Source: Phytophthora colocasiae (Eukaryota; Oomycota; Peronosporomycetes; Peronosporales; Peronosporaceae). Taken from it: a stretch of 64,000 bases of DNA. This document shows, piece by piece, positions 18,842 to 31,547 of this stretch. Made by a program: the position numbers and the translations under genes. The notes under the pieces are model-generated. The model was not told where the DNA came from, ran no database searches, and saw only the letters and a program-made list of their open reading frames with translations. Within the stretch, counting starts at the first letter, position 1. The number at the start of each line of letters is the position of its first letter. Location of the stretch: assembly GCA_018806915.1 (NCBI GenBank), contig JAGKQI010000100.1, positions 1,364,001-1,428,000 of the forward strand, given 5' to 3'.

Positions 18842-19890
18842 GGTGTATCGTGCACCGCTGTCAGCTTCACTTGTCGCTCTTCGCCGTTCACGTTCATTAA
18901 AGCTGTCGGTAGTCCTTCGTCAGCCTCAACATACTCAACTTGGTCTTCTGGTTGCTCACTGCTCAGTGATTGTACGGGCCGTTGCTGCTTTACCAAACTA
19001 ACTCGTGCAGGGTCTACCGTTCGCAAGGCTTCGACTGCTATTTCCCCGTCCAGTTGTCTTCGTTGTTTGCGCAGTTCTAACGCTTCCCACGCTGCTTTCG
19101 CTTCTGCACGCCTTTTATTACTCAGCGCTGTAGCTGCAACAACCCGTTGGTCTTCGGTCTCCGTGTCACTGCATCTTCGTTTGGCTAATCGTGCCTTCGC
19201 TTTCTGTCGCTTGGCGATCTTCCTTGCGGTTTTCCGCGCCTTCCTCAGACTCGCAAGGTCTGAACCACGTACCGTATCTTCCGTTGTTTCGTTAGTGGCT
19301 TCAGTTTTCTCACTCGTTGTCGACGGGCTTCTCCCCACGGATTCACTTAGCTCCACTGCGTCATTAGGGAACTGCCAATCTGCCACCTCCGCCGTAACAC
19401 ACGTAGTTGGCGTCGTTAGTGCAGCGATACCAGTTTTTCCTTGATCCAGGTCATCTGGAATTCCGTCGCCGACAAACCGCTCACCCGCGCCCCCTCCAGT
19501 TGTGCCCTTATACTCACTACTGCAGGTTGTGCTGGTATTCCATTCTCGTTCTTCAGCTTCCCGATCAGCACGCATATATCGCACAGCCATCATCGTCGGA
19601 CGTGTCGTAGCCACATATTTAACATACCTTTCGACGTCTTCCTCGACTGCGTCCTTCAATATCTCCGCCGTCGTCGCCCATAATGTCGTTCCGTCGTTCT
19701 CGCGCAACGTCATTCCTCTTCGTTCCAATTTATCATTCGTAGTTTCGTCATTCTTCGTGACCCCGTCAACATTGTCACCGGCCCGCTGCTCGTACTTCTC
19801 ATCGTTCTTCGTTCGCCCGTCCTCACACCACGTGGTGCGCGGTATGCTCCTGGTGTCCGCGGTTGTCATTACCCTCAATCTCTGATCCAC
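18820..19890 (-). pseudogene. Gypsy copy I, linker and aspartic protease, broken at the active site
   Basis: A basic, low-complexity region between gag and protease reads cleanly for about 340 codons. At 18864-18866 one A is missing relative to copies II and III. Where they read VKLDSGARYTVAG, this copy shifts frame before the DSGA catalytic triplet. The rest of the protease (FLLGVDFMQARR) continues in the frame of 17396-18841. Confidence 0.85.
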
Positions 19891-19940
19891 TTCTTCCGGT
19901 CGCTGGGGATTCCGGGTATCTCTTGGGCATCGTATTCCCC

Positions 19941-22385
19941 CTACGACGTCCCCTGCTCGTTTTCCGCTGGTTTTATTTTCTCGTTCCGCTTCGCCATATA
20001 CTCGTCATTCTTGGCTTTGGCTTCAGCGTCTGGGCATTCTCGCGCCATGTGCCCTCGCTGGTTACAGGCATAACATTTCAGTCCGAGGGTGCAGTACGCA
20101 GCCCAATGGCCACTTTGCCCACAGATACGACAATTGGTTCCTCTGTTTGGAGACTGCGTCGGCGCCCGTTGTTTCTTGCTCTCCTCCGCAAGTACTTGTC
20201 GTACCGCAGCCTTCAACTTCTTCTGGGGCTTCTCTCGCGTTCATCGTTGCAATTTACTGCACGTTTGGGTTTGGTTTTCTTCCGAGGCTTCGGCTCGTAT
20301 TCATCTTCACTGGTGTCGACCGTTCGTCGTGGTTTAGCTTACTTTGCCGGACTGTGCCTCTCGTTCGTCGTCATCCGACGAATCCACATCTCGCCGTGCC
20401 CTTTGCTTTCGTTCAGTTCGCCGGTGGTCTGTTCTTCGCGACTTCGAGCGCTTTTGAGCCGAAGGTTCTGCCCAGTATCTCGAGTTCCACTTTCTACCCG
20501 CCGGTAACTCGTAAGTTCCAGTTATGATGTTCCACGCCCCTTTCGGATTCGTATAAAGAACGAGGCCATCTGGATCCACAGCGGCATAGTTCTTGATTCC
20601 TTCCGCGGTACCAGACGCCGGAACATACACACTTCCCACACCTGGCAGAGTCACTGATCTTACCGTAACACCGTCCGTGACGCTCGCTCCAGTCGTAGTC
20701 GCAGTCGTAGTTTGCCCAACCGGTACTAGTTGTGCTAGATTTTCCATCGGATCGTCAATCTCGGTAGCTTTTATCACTGCTTCCTCCAGATTCTCCGGCT
20801 CCTGCTGCTTCACCAATTGACGTGTCGTTTTGTCCATACCGCGGTAGAATTGCGCCATCAGTACACGTTCACTAACACGACTTCGTCCTGCTGCTTTCCG
20901 CAACGCTGCTGCATAATCAGCATGCGACTCTTTCGCACCTCTCGACCTGGTATTCACCCGGTACTCCGCCAGAGATATATCTTCTTTCTGTCCGTATCGT
21001 CGTAACAGAGCCTGCTTCAAGTGTGTCCACGTTCGTTGATTGTCCGTCAATCTGCGGTTGAAATCTACCCACCAACTCGCGGCCTCGCCCATGAGCTTGT
21101 TTCCGAGAATAAAATACAGCGCATGATCACCCATTCTCCGCGCCCCGATTCCTTAGCACCCTGCAATGCCAAATCGATGCGGTCGGTCCAAGTTGACACG
21201 GTGGCTCCAGTCGTAGGGGTGAACGTCGGTAGTTCCAAGTCCTTGACGTTACCTCTCCGCCGGCCTCGTACTTCGTGGTGAGCTCGTCGCCGTTCCCGTC
21301 GCGGTGACCGTCGTTGATTACGTTGTCCTCTTCGAGGTCCTCGTTGTTCGTGTCGTTCGCGGCGCCGGACCCGTTCGTGTTCATCGGATTCCCCACTGGA
21401 ACTATCTTCGGAACTGCTTCGTCGCCTGTGTCGTCGTCCTGCATCATGGTCATCGGAATCACTGTCACTGCTAGAGGGTGATGATGGATCGTCTCCTCCT
21501 GGTGATCCTTGCCGTCGCCGTCCAGGTTGTCGTCGTGGTGGCGTACCTCGTCGATCTCGAGAACCCTCTCGCCGTCTCCGTTCTTGCGATCTTCGTGGGT
21601 TGGGTTGTCGGTCACCACCATCATTATCTAGCCTGACGTTCTGTTGAAGGGGTTGTTGCGCCTGCTGGTTCCGATCTTCGCCTTCTGCAGCTCGTCGCGA
21701 CTCGTACCGAAGCCCTCGTTCATCACGCCGCAGTCGTAGTTGTCTAACCTCTTCGCGGAGTTCCTGAAGCGCAGCTGCCATAGTTTCCGCCTCCGTTGGT
21801 TGTCGCTCCAGTGCCTCTGCAGTACCTCCCCTTTCAGCTGCGAGTGGTTCATCTTCACGTACGGGTTCCTCATCACCGTATCCTGCTTCCTCGTTAACAG
21901 TATCTGGTCGTAGGGTACCTGTGTCGACATCCGGTCTCACTACTCGAGACTGTTGGTCAGCTGGTTGCGTCGGGAGTTCGCCCAGTACTGCACTAATGAG
22001 TTCTCGTCCACTGCGGAATGTTGGCTGTTTGTCTTCTGAGGCCGCAACCGTAGCCAAGAAACGTTCTGCTTCCTCCCACTCCTTCCGTGCTTGGCTTCTC
22101 GTAGTCACTGCTGGTTCTTCTGCTTCTCGCGGTGACACAGTTCGTTTGTCCTCATATTCTTCAGGGCTAATGGTAGCTTCGTCGCTATGGTCCCGGTCAT
22201 CTGCAGCGTCTTCGTCTCCGTTCCCGACTGACGTCGAACTTGCCCTCTCTTCAAACTCTGCGACCTCGTCACTCTCCTTTGCGTAGCCCGTTTGCGTGCC
22301 GTCTCTCGCATTTTATTCGCCATCTTCGTACGTGTTCGTTTCTGCTGCTGTGTGACAATAAGAGGAGGCCCCTGTATGACCACCA
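19941..22385 (-). pseudogene. Gypsy copy I gag, frame-broken
   Basis: Gag contains an acidic N-terminal part, a long Arg/Ser/Asp-rich stretch (about 21650-21250), a capsid-like core (ELPTFTPTTGATVSTWTDRI, AASWWVDFNRRL, LAEYRVNTRSRG) and two CCHC zinc knuckles near 20110-20040 (CRICGQSGHWAAYC and CYACNQRGHMAREC). Breaks near 21130 and 20340 divide it. Confidence 0.85.
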
Positions 22386-23279
22386 TGTAACAGGTTTACT
22401 CTCTCACTGCCAGTCAGCGGGTCGTCGCTCGTGTGCTGCGCTGGGTGGTGTGCCCAAGGATCGGGTGTCAAAGGACACTCTTCGACGGCAATTACTCGTT
22501 CCTGGCTCGGTTCACCGCGCCGGCTTGTTCGTCGTTCGTCAACGAAGAACTGGCCTATTTATATTAATGTATCAATATACACTACTTCCTCTGTTCCGCT
22601 TCTTCGGGCGGTCCCTCACAGCTAACTCGCTGCCACTTCGTCGTTTGTAAGCGGTTCTTGCAATACCCTTGTGGTTGTCTCCACTTGTCAATAGCTCTTG
22701 CCACTGACCTACGTCGTTTGATATGGATCCCCTGTATCCACCGTTGTTGTCTCAACGTATCGCTCTCTCTCTCTCCTCAACAGCTTTCGCTGCCCCTCGT
22801 CGTTTATAAGCGGGTCCTGGAACTCCACTTGTGGTTGTCTCCACTTCCAGCTTCCACCACTGGCCTACGTCGTTTAGAGCGGTCCTTCCGGTCTCCACTC
22901 GTGGTTGTCTCCACTGGTCTCTCGTCGTTTAGAGCGGTCCTGCCGGTCTCCGCTCGTGGTTGTCTCCACTAGTCTCTCGTCGGCTTTTGGGTTGCTTCCT
23001 CCTTGCTCGCTGGAGAACTGCGCCCTACACGGTGAATTCCGAACTGCGTCGTCCGCGGCAAATTCGATACTCCCCACGGGTCCTTCGTGCTTCCTTCTGG
23101 CATCCCAGTCAGTCGCATCTTCAACATGAGCCTGTCCTCGCACATCCTCGTGAGCGTCGCTTCTCATTGGTGCACCCGCGATCCACTTCAAGGTCTCCGT
23201 TGGAATCTTTCCCGTTCGTTGGCTGCTGTGGGATGGCAGAACCCAGAATTACACCCGTCTTCAAGCCAGGTATGTTACA
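22386..23279 (-). repeat. Gypsy LTR B, shared between copies I and II
   Basis: 894 bp. It serves as 5' LTR of copy I and 3' LTR of copy II, with no duplicated target sequence on either side. Confidence 0.93.
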
Positions 23280-25833
23280 CGCCTCCATCCACCCCAAGGT
23301 CTTCCACGACCTTGCCGCGGTTAAACAGCTCGTCGTATTCGATGACAGAATACCATCTTCCTTCGTCGTCACGTGCCTCGTGGCGGTCGTGGCCTGAGTT
23401 ACGTCCTCGTTGTTGCGTATGCTGCTCAGCTGGTCGCAACTGGTACTCCAACACGTACTGCCCAGCACGATTTCTTCTTCGTCGGCGACGGACTTCCACC
23501 AATAACTCACCGTGGATGTTGGTCGAGCTTTCACTTGCCACTGCTGCTGCGTTTCGTTTCTGACTCTGTCTCGGAATGGCTGTGTTAACAGGAGCCGTCG
23601 TTGTTCGTATAGCCGATTCTGTCGTCTCGTCATTCTCTTCCCGTACGCATCCGGCTTCATATTCAAGCTGCTCTTCTAAGTCTCGAGCTGCAGCCTCTAA
23701 TAGCACTGTTGGTCGCCGATAAGTCACTAAAAATGAAACGTGAGCTATAAATTGCTCGTGTTCCTCACCATCGTCCTCTCGTTCAACCAAGAAATTCTCA
23801 TATCCTGCTGATTCCACCACCCGTAGAGGTCCTATCCATTTATGTACGAACTTGGAAGCTTTGGGGCCTCTCGGAGGTCGAAACATCCAAACGCGATCTC
23901 CTGGTTCAAAGTCCCGTTTCGTGCGCACTTTCCTATCATAGTAACGAGCTTGGCGTTGCTGTTCTCGCGTTCTCGCCCGTTCAGCACATTCATGAGCATC
24001 CTTCAACGTATCCAGTAACTTCTGGTGGTGTTTCACAAGATCACCAGCCTCCGTAACTCGTGTAGCGCGTAAAAGTTCATTGGGAGCTCGCAAACGTCGT
24101 CCCATCATCAGTTCATTCGGTGAAAGTAACACGGTGGAGTGGCGTCCCGAGTTATACGCGTACACGGCGTAGTCCACCCACGTGTCCCAATCCCGTTGTC
24201 GTTCATCGCTCATGTAGGTAGTAACACAGTCCTTCCACGTCCTATGAAATCTCTCCACAAGCCCAATCATCTGCGGTCGATAAGGAACGGGATTAATCTG
24301 TTGTGCCTGCAACAGTAACACCAATTCTTCGATGACTTTGCCAACCAACTCTGGTGCACCGTCCGTAAGAATCTCTCGAAATGGCCCAAACCGGAGTACT
24401 ACCTGCTTCATCAGAAAATCAGCGATATTCTCCGCTGCATGATCCTTCACGGCAATCGCCACTGCGTAACGCGTCACGTATTCTACTGCCGCGATCACAT
24501 ACCGTGCTTCTCCGTCAGTTGCTGGTAGCGGACCTGCTATATCAAGTGCCCATCTGTCGCCAACATCGCCTCCAAGAATACTCCGTAATGGCGGCACTAC
24601 TTCGCGTGGCCGTGCTTTCCTACTCCCACATTCCTGGCATCCAAGTACCCACCGTCGAACTTCGTCCTTCAGCTTTGGCCACCAATACTGCTGTGCAATT
24701 CTTGCATACGTGTGAGCTGCACGGAGATGTCCCGACCACACACTGTCATGACATTCCTTAAACACTGTTGCCCACAACGCCGGTGGTAGTACTATTCTTC
24801 GTTGGTTAGGCGTCTCCACCACAACCAGACCGAACGCTCTACTAATAGTTCGTCCGTGATGATGCCCAGCTCGCAGCATTTGCTGTACCATCTTGCTCTT
24901 CGCTTGTTCCTCCATGATCTCTGCGTCGGTCAACTGCAGTGTGGGTTCCTTCGTTCTCTGTCGTCTAATGGCTCCCACATCACGCGTTCGTCGTAATTCG
25001 TTGTCCGAGGAACTCGTACGTAGCTGTAGCATTTCAACTGTCTGGTTTTCAGCTGCTTTTCGTCGTGCGGCACTGACATCACGAGCTCCAGTATCGTTAC
25101 TCGCAGTTTCGTGTGGTGAATCACTCCTCCGTCCTTCCGATTCTCGTGCCGTTGTCTCATTTTCACTGTTACCAGAGGAACGCAGTGCTCCCGTATTCGT
25201 CGTGAGATGCCTTGGTTTTTTAACATGCTCGTTGTCGGGGATAATCTCGTTGTCTGCCCAAGTCACCGTCTTCTGTCGTCTCGTTTTCCTGGTAGGGCTT
25301 TCACGGGTCGTTGCGTTTGCCGTCGGATTCGTCGTTGACTTCTTGGCTAGAGTAGTTTCTGTCGTCGCCGTCCGTGTCCCCGCTGGTTCTGGTGTCGTCG
25401 CTGGTGTCGGTGTCACCGTCGCCAACGCCACTTCATCTACTGTCGTGGTAGTCAAGTTACTGCTTCGTTTTCTCACGTGGTCTACCACTTTGCTCGATGC
25501 CGATGATTTTTCAGCCGTCGTTCGTTCTCTCCGACGTCTTTCGGCTCTCGTCATTGGACGCTCGACGTCATTCACTGCCGGTTTTGCTGGTCGCTTTCCT
25601 TTGGGTCGCCCCACTCTGCGTGGTCCTTCTTCCTTACGGATTGGCTCTGGTGTAGCCAACAGCGTCACACCCTCATTCACGATCGCGTCAACCAAACCTT
25701 CAACTACAGCACATACTTCCTCGTTGTGTGTACTGGTGTTCGTGCTCTGGTCGTTCTTCACTGAGCCTGGGGTGCTCGTCGCCTGTTCATCGTGCTTCGT
25801 AACTCCCTTGCGTGTGATTTCTTCCCCGTCCAT
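23280..25833 (-). CDS. Gypsy copy II, pol linker, integrase and C-terminal tail
   Basis: One open frame of about 850 codons. In order it holds a Thr/Arg-rich linker (about residues 20-230), a zinc-binding HHCC domain (HDSVWSGHLRAAHTYARI to CQECGSRK, about 350-400), an integrase core with Asp in WALDIAGP, Asp in ILTDGAPEL and Glu in GLVERFHRTW, then FEPGDRVWMF and the GPLRVV module. The tail ends GQYVLEYQLRPAEQ followed by RWYSVIEYDELFNRG, which weakly resembles the chromodomain-like tails of some Gypsy elements. A frame change at about 25800-25900 separates it from RT-RNase H. Integrase inserts the cDNA copy. Confidence 0.88.
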
Positions 25834-27364
25834 GATAGCTCCTCGAGTTGTTCGTGGTGGTCTCTCTCGTCGTACTCGTCGCCGCCGTCCTGCTGCTGCT
25901 CTTTACCGTAGCTGCTACAGGCGCTCTCGATAACGCATCAGCAACAACATTTGTAGCACCAGGTCGATAACACACTTCAAAATCGAATTCCTGCAAGGTA
26001 AGTGCCCAGCGATGTAGTTTCCCGGTTAGATTTGCACTCGTCATTAACCATTTCAATGCAGCATGATCCGTGATGATCTCGAATTTACGTCCATACAGAT
26101 AGGGTCGAAAACGTTTAATGGCCCACACGACAGCGAAGCATTCCAACTCCGTTATCCCGTACTTCCCTTCCGTTTCACTGTTCACCTTACTCGCAAACGC
26201 CACTGGTTGCCAACCTTCACCTTGGTCCTGCATCAAGCATGCACCCAATCCAACTTTACTCGCATCCGTTACTACGCGAAATGGTAACCGGAAATCTGGA
26301 TAAACTAGCAGAGGTTTCGCAGTTAGGATCTCCTTCACACGTTCAAAAGCGGCCTTCTGTGCATCTCCCCATTCCCAAGCAACGTTCTTCCGTAGCAATT
26401 TCGTGATAGGTGCCATGATCGTGCCAAAGCCACTAACAAATCGTCGATAGTACCCTGCTAAGTGAGCAAACCTCTTCGCTTCCACAGCATCGCCCGGTGT
26501 CGGGAAGTCTCGCACCGCAGAAACTAACCGGTCCAATGGTCTCACCCCGTCGCTACTGAGTTCGTGGCCCAAGTACTCCATGGTCTGGGTCGCGAATTTG
26601 CACTTCTTCAGTTTGAGCGTGAGTCCTGCTCTCTCCAACCGTTCCAATACTGCAGCTAACTCTACAATGTGTCGTTCGATGCCGCCTCTCGTGAAAACTA
26701 CGATGTCGTCTAGGTATACTAGGCAAGTAGACCAAGTAAGACCCCTTAAGACCCCATTCATAAGTCGCTGAAACGTTGATGGTGCATTCGTTAATCCAAA
26801 GGGCATACGTACAAACCGATATAGTCCTCTCTTAGTGGTGAAAGCTGTTTTGTCACGATCTTCAGGTGCTACCAGGATCTGCCAGTACCCTGCTCGAAGA
26901 TCTAATGTCGTGAATAACAAAGCACCACCCAAGGCCTCCAAAGTCTCATCAATTCGTGGAAGAGGGTAAACATCCTTCTTAGTGATCTTATTGAGAGCTC
27001 TGTAATCGACACAAAAACGCACTTCTCCATCTTTCTTTCGTACGAGAACCACTGGAAAACCCCATCCACCATTACCTTCTTCAATAACGCCGGCCTTCAG
27101 CATCTTCTCCACATTTTCATCAATGATGCCGTCCTCCATCTGTGCTTGGCGTCTTCGTTTAAGCATGATTGGTGAAGCTGATCCAGTGTCAATGTGATGG
27201 TGAACGTCCAACGTTGTTGCAGGTGGGCACTCACTAGTATTCGTCATCAATGCCCTATACGCTCGCAGCAATTTCATCACCAACTCCCTTGACTTCGGGT
27301 CGTCACTTCCAATGTCCACGTCATTTCTCGTTTGGTAGTGGCGTCTCACTGTCTCCCAGTTCAC
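25787..27364 (-). CDS. Gypsy copy II, reverse transcriptase and RNase H
   Basis: The open frame of 525 codons covers the whole RT: VRFCVDYRALNKITKKDVYP near 115, FGLTNAPSTF near 185 and YLDDIVVF near 215. RNase H follows (VVTDASKVGLGACL near 370, ELECFAVVWAIKRF near 405, IITDHAALKWL near 430) and ends VADALSRAPV, where one extra T (at about 25901) shifts the frame out. All catalytic acidic residues are present. An extra T at about 27325 breaks the link to the protease side. Confidence 0.9.
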   Translation of the reverse strand: MNWETVRRHYQTRNDVDIGSDDPKSRELVMKLLRAYRALMTNTSECPPATTLDVHHHIDTGSASPIMLKRRRQAQMEDGIIDENVEKMLKAGVIEEGNGGWGFPVVLVRKKDGEVRFCVDYRALNKITKKDVYPLPRIDETLEALGGALLFTTLDLRAGYWQILVAPEDRDKTAFTTKRGLYRFVRMPFGLTNAPSTFQRLMNGVLRGLTWSTCLVYLDDIVVFTRGGIERHIVELAAVLERLERAGLTLKLKKCKFATQTMEYLGHELSSDGVRPLDRLVSAVRDFPTPGDAVEAKRFAHLAGYYRRFVSGFGTIMAPITKLLRKNVAWEWGDAQKAAFERVKEILTAKPLLVYPDFRLPFRVVTDASKVGLGACLMQDQGEGWQPVAFASKVNSETEGKYGITELECFAVVWAIKRFRPYLYGRKFEIITDHAALKWLMTSANLTGKLHRWALTLQEFDFEVCYRPGATNVVADALSRAPVAATVKSSSRTAATSTTRETTTNNSRSYHGRGRNHTQGSYEAR

Positions 27365-27591
27365 TCAACCATTGCTCCACTCGTTCTGTATCCAATTGGC
27401 CATTCATCGTAAGGATCTCCACCTCATCGTCAACAGGTATCCACGTTCCTAGTTGCTTCTTGTTAGGAATCTTCGCGGCCTTCGTGTTTGTGTTAATGGC
27501 TGGTACCCACGCTCTTCCGTCCCTCGCGGTAGTCACTGTCGCTGCTAAGAGTACCGATCCAATGTGCCTCGTGGGTAGAAACACACCTCGT

Positions 27592-29049
27592 TCACCATTT
27601 TTCAGCAGGAACGGCAACCTCCACTGGTGTTACTGTGCTTCCAGCGATCTCCGTTCGACTAATCATCCGCACAGTTGCGATCTTAGCTGCGCCGTGGTTA
27701 TCATGAGTTCTGAACGGAATCACTACTGTCCGTCCTCCTTCGGTATATCGTACTTCTTGCTGTTGGAAGTCCATGGTGGCTCTCCGTGCTTGCATGAAAT
27801 CCACCCCCAATAGAAACTCATTTCCACAGCCATCGATAAGGCACGCCTCGATTGTCAACTTCTCGCCGAACACCGTTTCAAAGGTAAACTGCCACACGCC
27901 TATAACGTCAAGCAAGAATCCTCCAATGCCTTCTACGTAGTCAACGGGAGCTTTGCTAGACACCCAATCGCCGTACTTCATCCAGTCGGTGCCCGCCACG
28001 GTGTATCGTGCACCGCTGTCAAGCTTCACTTGTCGCTCTTCGCCGTTCACGTTCATTAAAGCTGTCGGTAGTCCTTCGTCAGCCTCAACATACTCAACTT
28101 GGTCTTCTGGTTGCTCACTGCTCAGTGATTGTACGGGCCGTTGCTGCTTTACCAAACTAACTCGTGCAGGGTCTACCGTTCGCAAGGCTTCGACTGCTAT
28201 TTCCCCGTCCAGTTGTCTTCGTTGTTTGCGCAGTTCTAACGCTTCCCACGCTGCTTTCGCTTCTGCACGCCTTTTATTACTCAGCGCTGTAGCTGCAACA
28301 ACCCGTTGGTCTTCGGTCTCCGTGTCACTGCATCTTCGTTTGGCTAATCGTGCCTTCGCTTTCTGTCGCTTGGCGATCTTCCTTGCGGTTTTCCGCGCCT
28401 TCCTCAGACTCGCAAGGTCTGAACCACGTACCGTATCTTCCGTTGTTTCGTTAGTGGCTTCAGTTTTCTCACTCGTTGTCGACGGGCTTCTCCCCACGGA
28501 TTCACTTAGCTCCACTGCGTCATTAGGGAACTGCCAATCTGCCACCTCCGCCGTAACACACGTAGTTGGCGTCGTTAGTGCAGCGATACCAGTTTTTCCT
28601 TGATCCAGGTCATCTGGAATTCCGTCGCCGACAAACCGCTCACCCGCGCCCCCTCCAGTTGTGCCCTTATACTCACTACTGCAGGTTGTGCTGGTATTCC
28701 ATTCTCGTTCTTCAGCTTCCCGATCAGCACGCATATATCGCACAGCCATCATCGTCGGACGTGTCGTAGCCACATATTTAACATACCTTTCGACGTCTTC
28801 CTCGACTGCGTCCTTCAATATCTCCGCCGTCGTCGCCCATAATGTCGTTCCGTCGTTCTCGCGCAACGTCATTCCTCTTCGTTCCAATTTATCATTCGTA
28901 GTTTCGTCATTCTTCGTGACCCCGTCAACATTGTCACCGGCCCGCTGCTCGTACTTCTCATCGTTCTTCGTTCGCCCGTCCTCACACCACGTGGTGCGCG
29001 GTATGCTCCTGGTGTCCGCGGTTGTCATTACCCTCAATCTCTGATCCAC
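27592..29049 (-). CDS. Gypsy copy II, linker and aspartic protease
   Basis: The 485-codon frame contains a charged linker rich in Lys/Arg (ARKTARKIAKRQKAKARLAK), then VKLDSGARYTVAG with the retropepsin DSG triplet near residue 345, and LLGVDFMQARRATMDF. It ends by frameshift at about 27600 (one extra T in the TTTTT run). The protease would release gag and pol products. Confidence 0.87.
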   Translation of the reverse strand: MDQRLRVMTTADTRSIPRTTWCEDGRTKNDEKYEQRAGDNVDGVTKNDETTNDKLERRGMTLRENDGTTLWATTAEILKDAVEEDVERYVKYVATTRPTMMAVRYMRADREAEEREWNTSTTCSSEYKGTTGGGAGERFVGDGIPDDLDQGKTGIAALTTPTTCVTAEVADWQFPNDAVELSESVGRSPSTTSEKTEATNETTEDTVRGSDLASLRKARKTARKIAKRQKAKARLAKRRCSDTETEDQRVVAATALSNKRRAEAKAAWEALELRKQRRQLDGEIAVEALRTVDPARVSLVKQQRPVQSLSSEQPEDQVEYVEADEGLPTALMNVNGEERQVKLDSGARYTVAGTDWMKYGDWVSSKAPVDYVEGIGGFLLDVIGVWQFTFETVFGEKLTIEACLIDGCGNEFLLGVDFMQARRATMDFQQQEVRYTEGGRTVVIPFRTHDNHGAAKIATVRMISRTEIAGSTVTPVEVAVPAEKW

Positions 29050-29099
29050 TTCTTCCGGTCGCTGGGGATTCCGGGTATCTCTTGGGCATCGTATTCCCC

Positions 29100-31547
29100 C
29101 TACGACGTCCCCTGCTCGTTTTCCGCTGGTTTTATTTTCTCGTTCCGCTTCGCCATATACTCGTCATTCTTGGCTTTGGCTTCAGCGTCTGGGCATTCTC
29201 GCGCCATGTGCCCTCGCTGGTTACAGGCATAACATTTCGGTCCGAGGGTGCAGTACGCAGCCCAATGGCCACTTTTGCCCACAGATACGACAATTGGTTC
29301 CTCTGTTTGGAGACTGCGTCGGCGCCCGTTGTTTCTTGCTCTCCTCCGCAAGTACTTGTCGTACCGCAGCCTTCAACTTCTTCTGGGGCTTCTCCTCGCG
29401 TTCATCGTTGCAATTTACTGCACGTTTGGGTTTGGTTTTCTTCCGAGGCTTCGGCTCGTATTCATCTTCACTGGTGTCGGCCGTTCGTCGTGGTTTAGCT
29501 ACTTTTGCCGGACTGTGCCTCTCGTTCGTCGTCATCCGACGAATCCATCTCGCCGTGCCCTTTGCTTTCGTTCAGTTCGCCGGTGGTCTGTTCTTCGCGA
29601 CTTCGAGCGCTTTTGAGCCGAAGGTTCTGCCCAGTATCTCGAGTTCCACTTTCTACCCGCCGGTAACTCGTAAGTTCCAGTTATGATGTTCCACGCCCCT
29701 TTCGGATTCGTATAAAGAACGAGGCCATCTGGATCCACAGCGGCATAGTTCTTGATCCCTTTCGCAGTACCAGACGCCGGAACATACACACTTCCCACAC
29801 CTGGCAGAGTCACTGATCTTACCGTAACACCGTCCGTGACGCTCGCTCCAGTCGTAGTCGCAGTCGTAGTTTGCCCAACCGGTACTAGTTGTACTAGATT
29901 TTCCATCGGATCGTCAATCTCGGTAGCTTTTATCACTGCTTCCTCCAGATTCTCCGGCTCCTGCTGCTTCACCAATTGACGTGTCGTTTTGTCCATACCG
30001 CGGTAGAATTGCGCCATCAGTACACGTTCACTAACACGACTTCGTCCTGCTGCTTTCCGCAACGCTGCTGCATAATCAGCATGCGACTCTTTCGCACCTC
30101 TCGACCTGGTATTCACCCGGTACTCCGCCAGAGATATATCTTCTTTCTGTCCGTATCGTCGTAACAGAGCCTGCTTCAAGTGTGTCCACGTTCGTTGATT
30201 GTCCGTCAATCTGCGGTTGAAATCTACCCACCAACTCGCGGCCTCGCCCATGAGCTTGTTTCCGAGAATAAAATACAGCGCATGATCACTCCATTCTCCG
30301 CGCCCCGATTCCTTAGCACCCTGCAATGCCAAATCGATGCGGTCGGTCCAAGTTGACACGGTGGCTCCAGTCGTAGGGGTGAACGTCGGTAGTTCCAAGT
30401 CCTTGACGTTACCTCTCCGCCGGCCTCGTACTTCGTGGTGAGCTCGTCGCCGTTCCCGTCGCGGTGACCGTCGTTGATTACGTTGTCCTCTTCGAGGTCC
30501 TCGTTGTTCATGTCGTTCGCGGCGCCGGACCCGTTCGTGTTCATCGGATTCCCCACTGGAACTATCTTCGGAACTGCTTCGTCGCCTGTGTCGTCGTCCT
30601 GCATCATGGTCATCGGAATCACTGTCACTGCTAGAGGGTGATGATGGATCGTCTCCTCCTGGTGATCCTTGCCGTCGCCGTCCAGGTTGTCGTCGTGGTG
30701 GCGTACCTCGTCGATCTCGAGAACCCTCTCGCCGTCTCCGTTCTTGTGATCTTCGTGGGTTGGGTTGTCGGTCACCACCATCATTATCTAGCCTGACGTT
30801 CTGTTGAAGGGGTTGTTGCGCCTGCTGGTTCCGATCTTCGCCTTCTGCAGCTCGTCGCGACTCGTACCGAAGCCCTCGTTCATCACGCCGCAGTCGTAGT
30901 TGTCTAACCTCTTCGCGGAGTTCCTGAAGCGCAGCTGCCATAGTCTCCACCTCCGTTGGTTGCCGCTCTGGTGCCTCTGCAGTACCTCCTCCTTTCAGCT
31001 GCGAGTGGTTCATCTTCACGTACGGGTTCCTCATCACCGTATCCTGCTTCCTCGTTAACAGTATCTGGTCGTAGGGTACCTGTGTCGACATCCGGTCTCA
31101 CTACTCGAGACTGTTGGTCAGCTGGTTGCGTCGGGAGTTCGCCCAGTACTGCACTAATGAGTTCTCGTCCACTGCGGAATGTTGGCTGTTTGTCTTCTGA
31201 GGCCGCAACCGTAGCCAAGAAACGTTCTGCTTCCTCCCACTCCTTCCGTGCTTGGCTTCTCGTAGTCACTGCTGGTTCTTCTGCTTCTCGCGGTGACACA
31301 GTTCGTTTGTCCTCATATTCTTCAGGGCTAATGGTAGCTTCGTCGCTATGGTCCCGGTCATCTGCAGCGTCTTCGTCTCCGTTCCCCGACTGACGTCGAA
31401 CTTGCCCTCTCTTCAAACTCTGCGACCTCGTCACTCTCCTTTGCGTAGCCCGTTTGCGTGCCGTCTCTCGCATTTTATTCGCCATCTTCGTACGTGTTCG
31501 TTTCTGCTGCTGTGTGACAATAAGAGGAGGCCCCTGTATGACCACCA
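29100..31547 (-). pseudogene. Gypsy copy II gag, two frame breaks
   Basis: The main frame, 29532-31091 (519 codons), carries the Arg-rich region and the capsid core without interruption. The knuckle region (29100-29535) has lost register because of one extra T near 29273, which splits the first CCHC box, and a 3-bp-plus difference near 29546. The first 190 codons are in another frame (30904-31548). The first ATG spans the LTR boundary at 31548. Confidence 0.85.

Noticed and set aside
24893..25933. Plus-strand open frames of about 350 codons opposite the Gypsy pol linker (also 34052-35128)
   Set aside because: Same position in each unit, Ser/Val/Leu-rich, antisense to the Thr/Arg-rich linker; no start context or domain. 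Explained by composition of the opposite strand.
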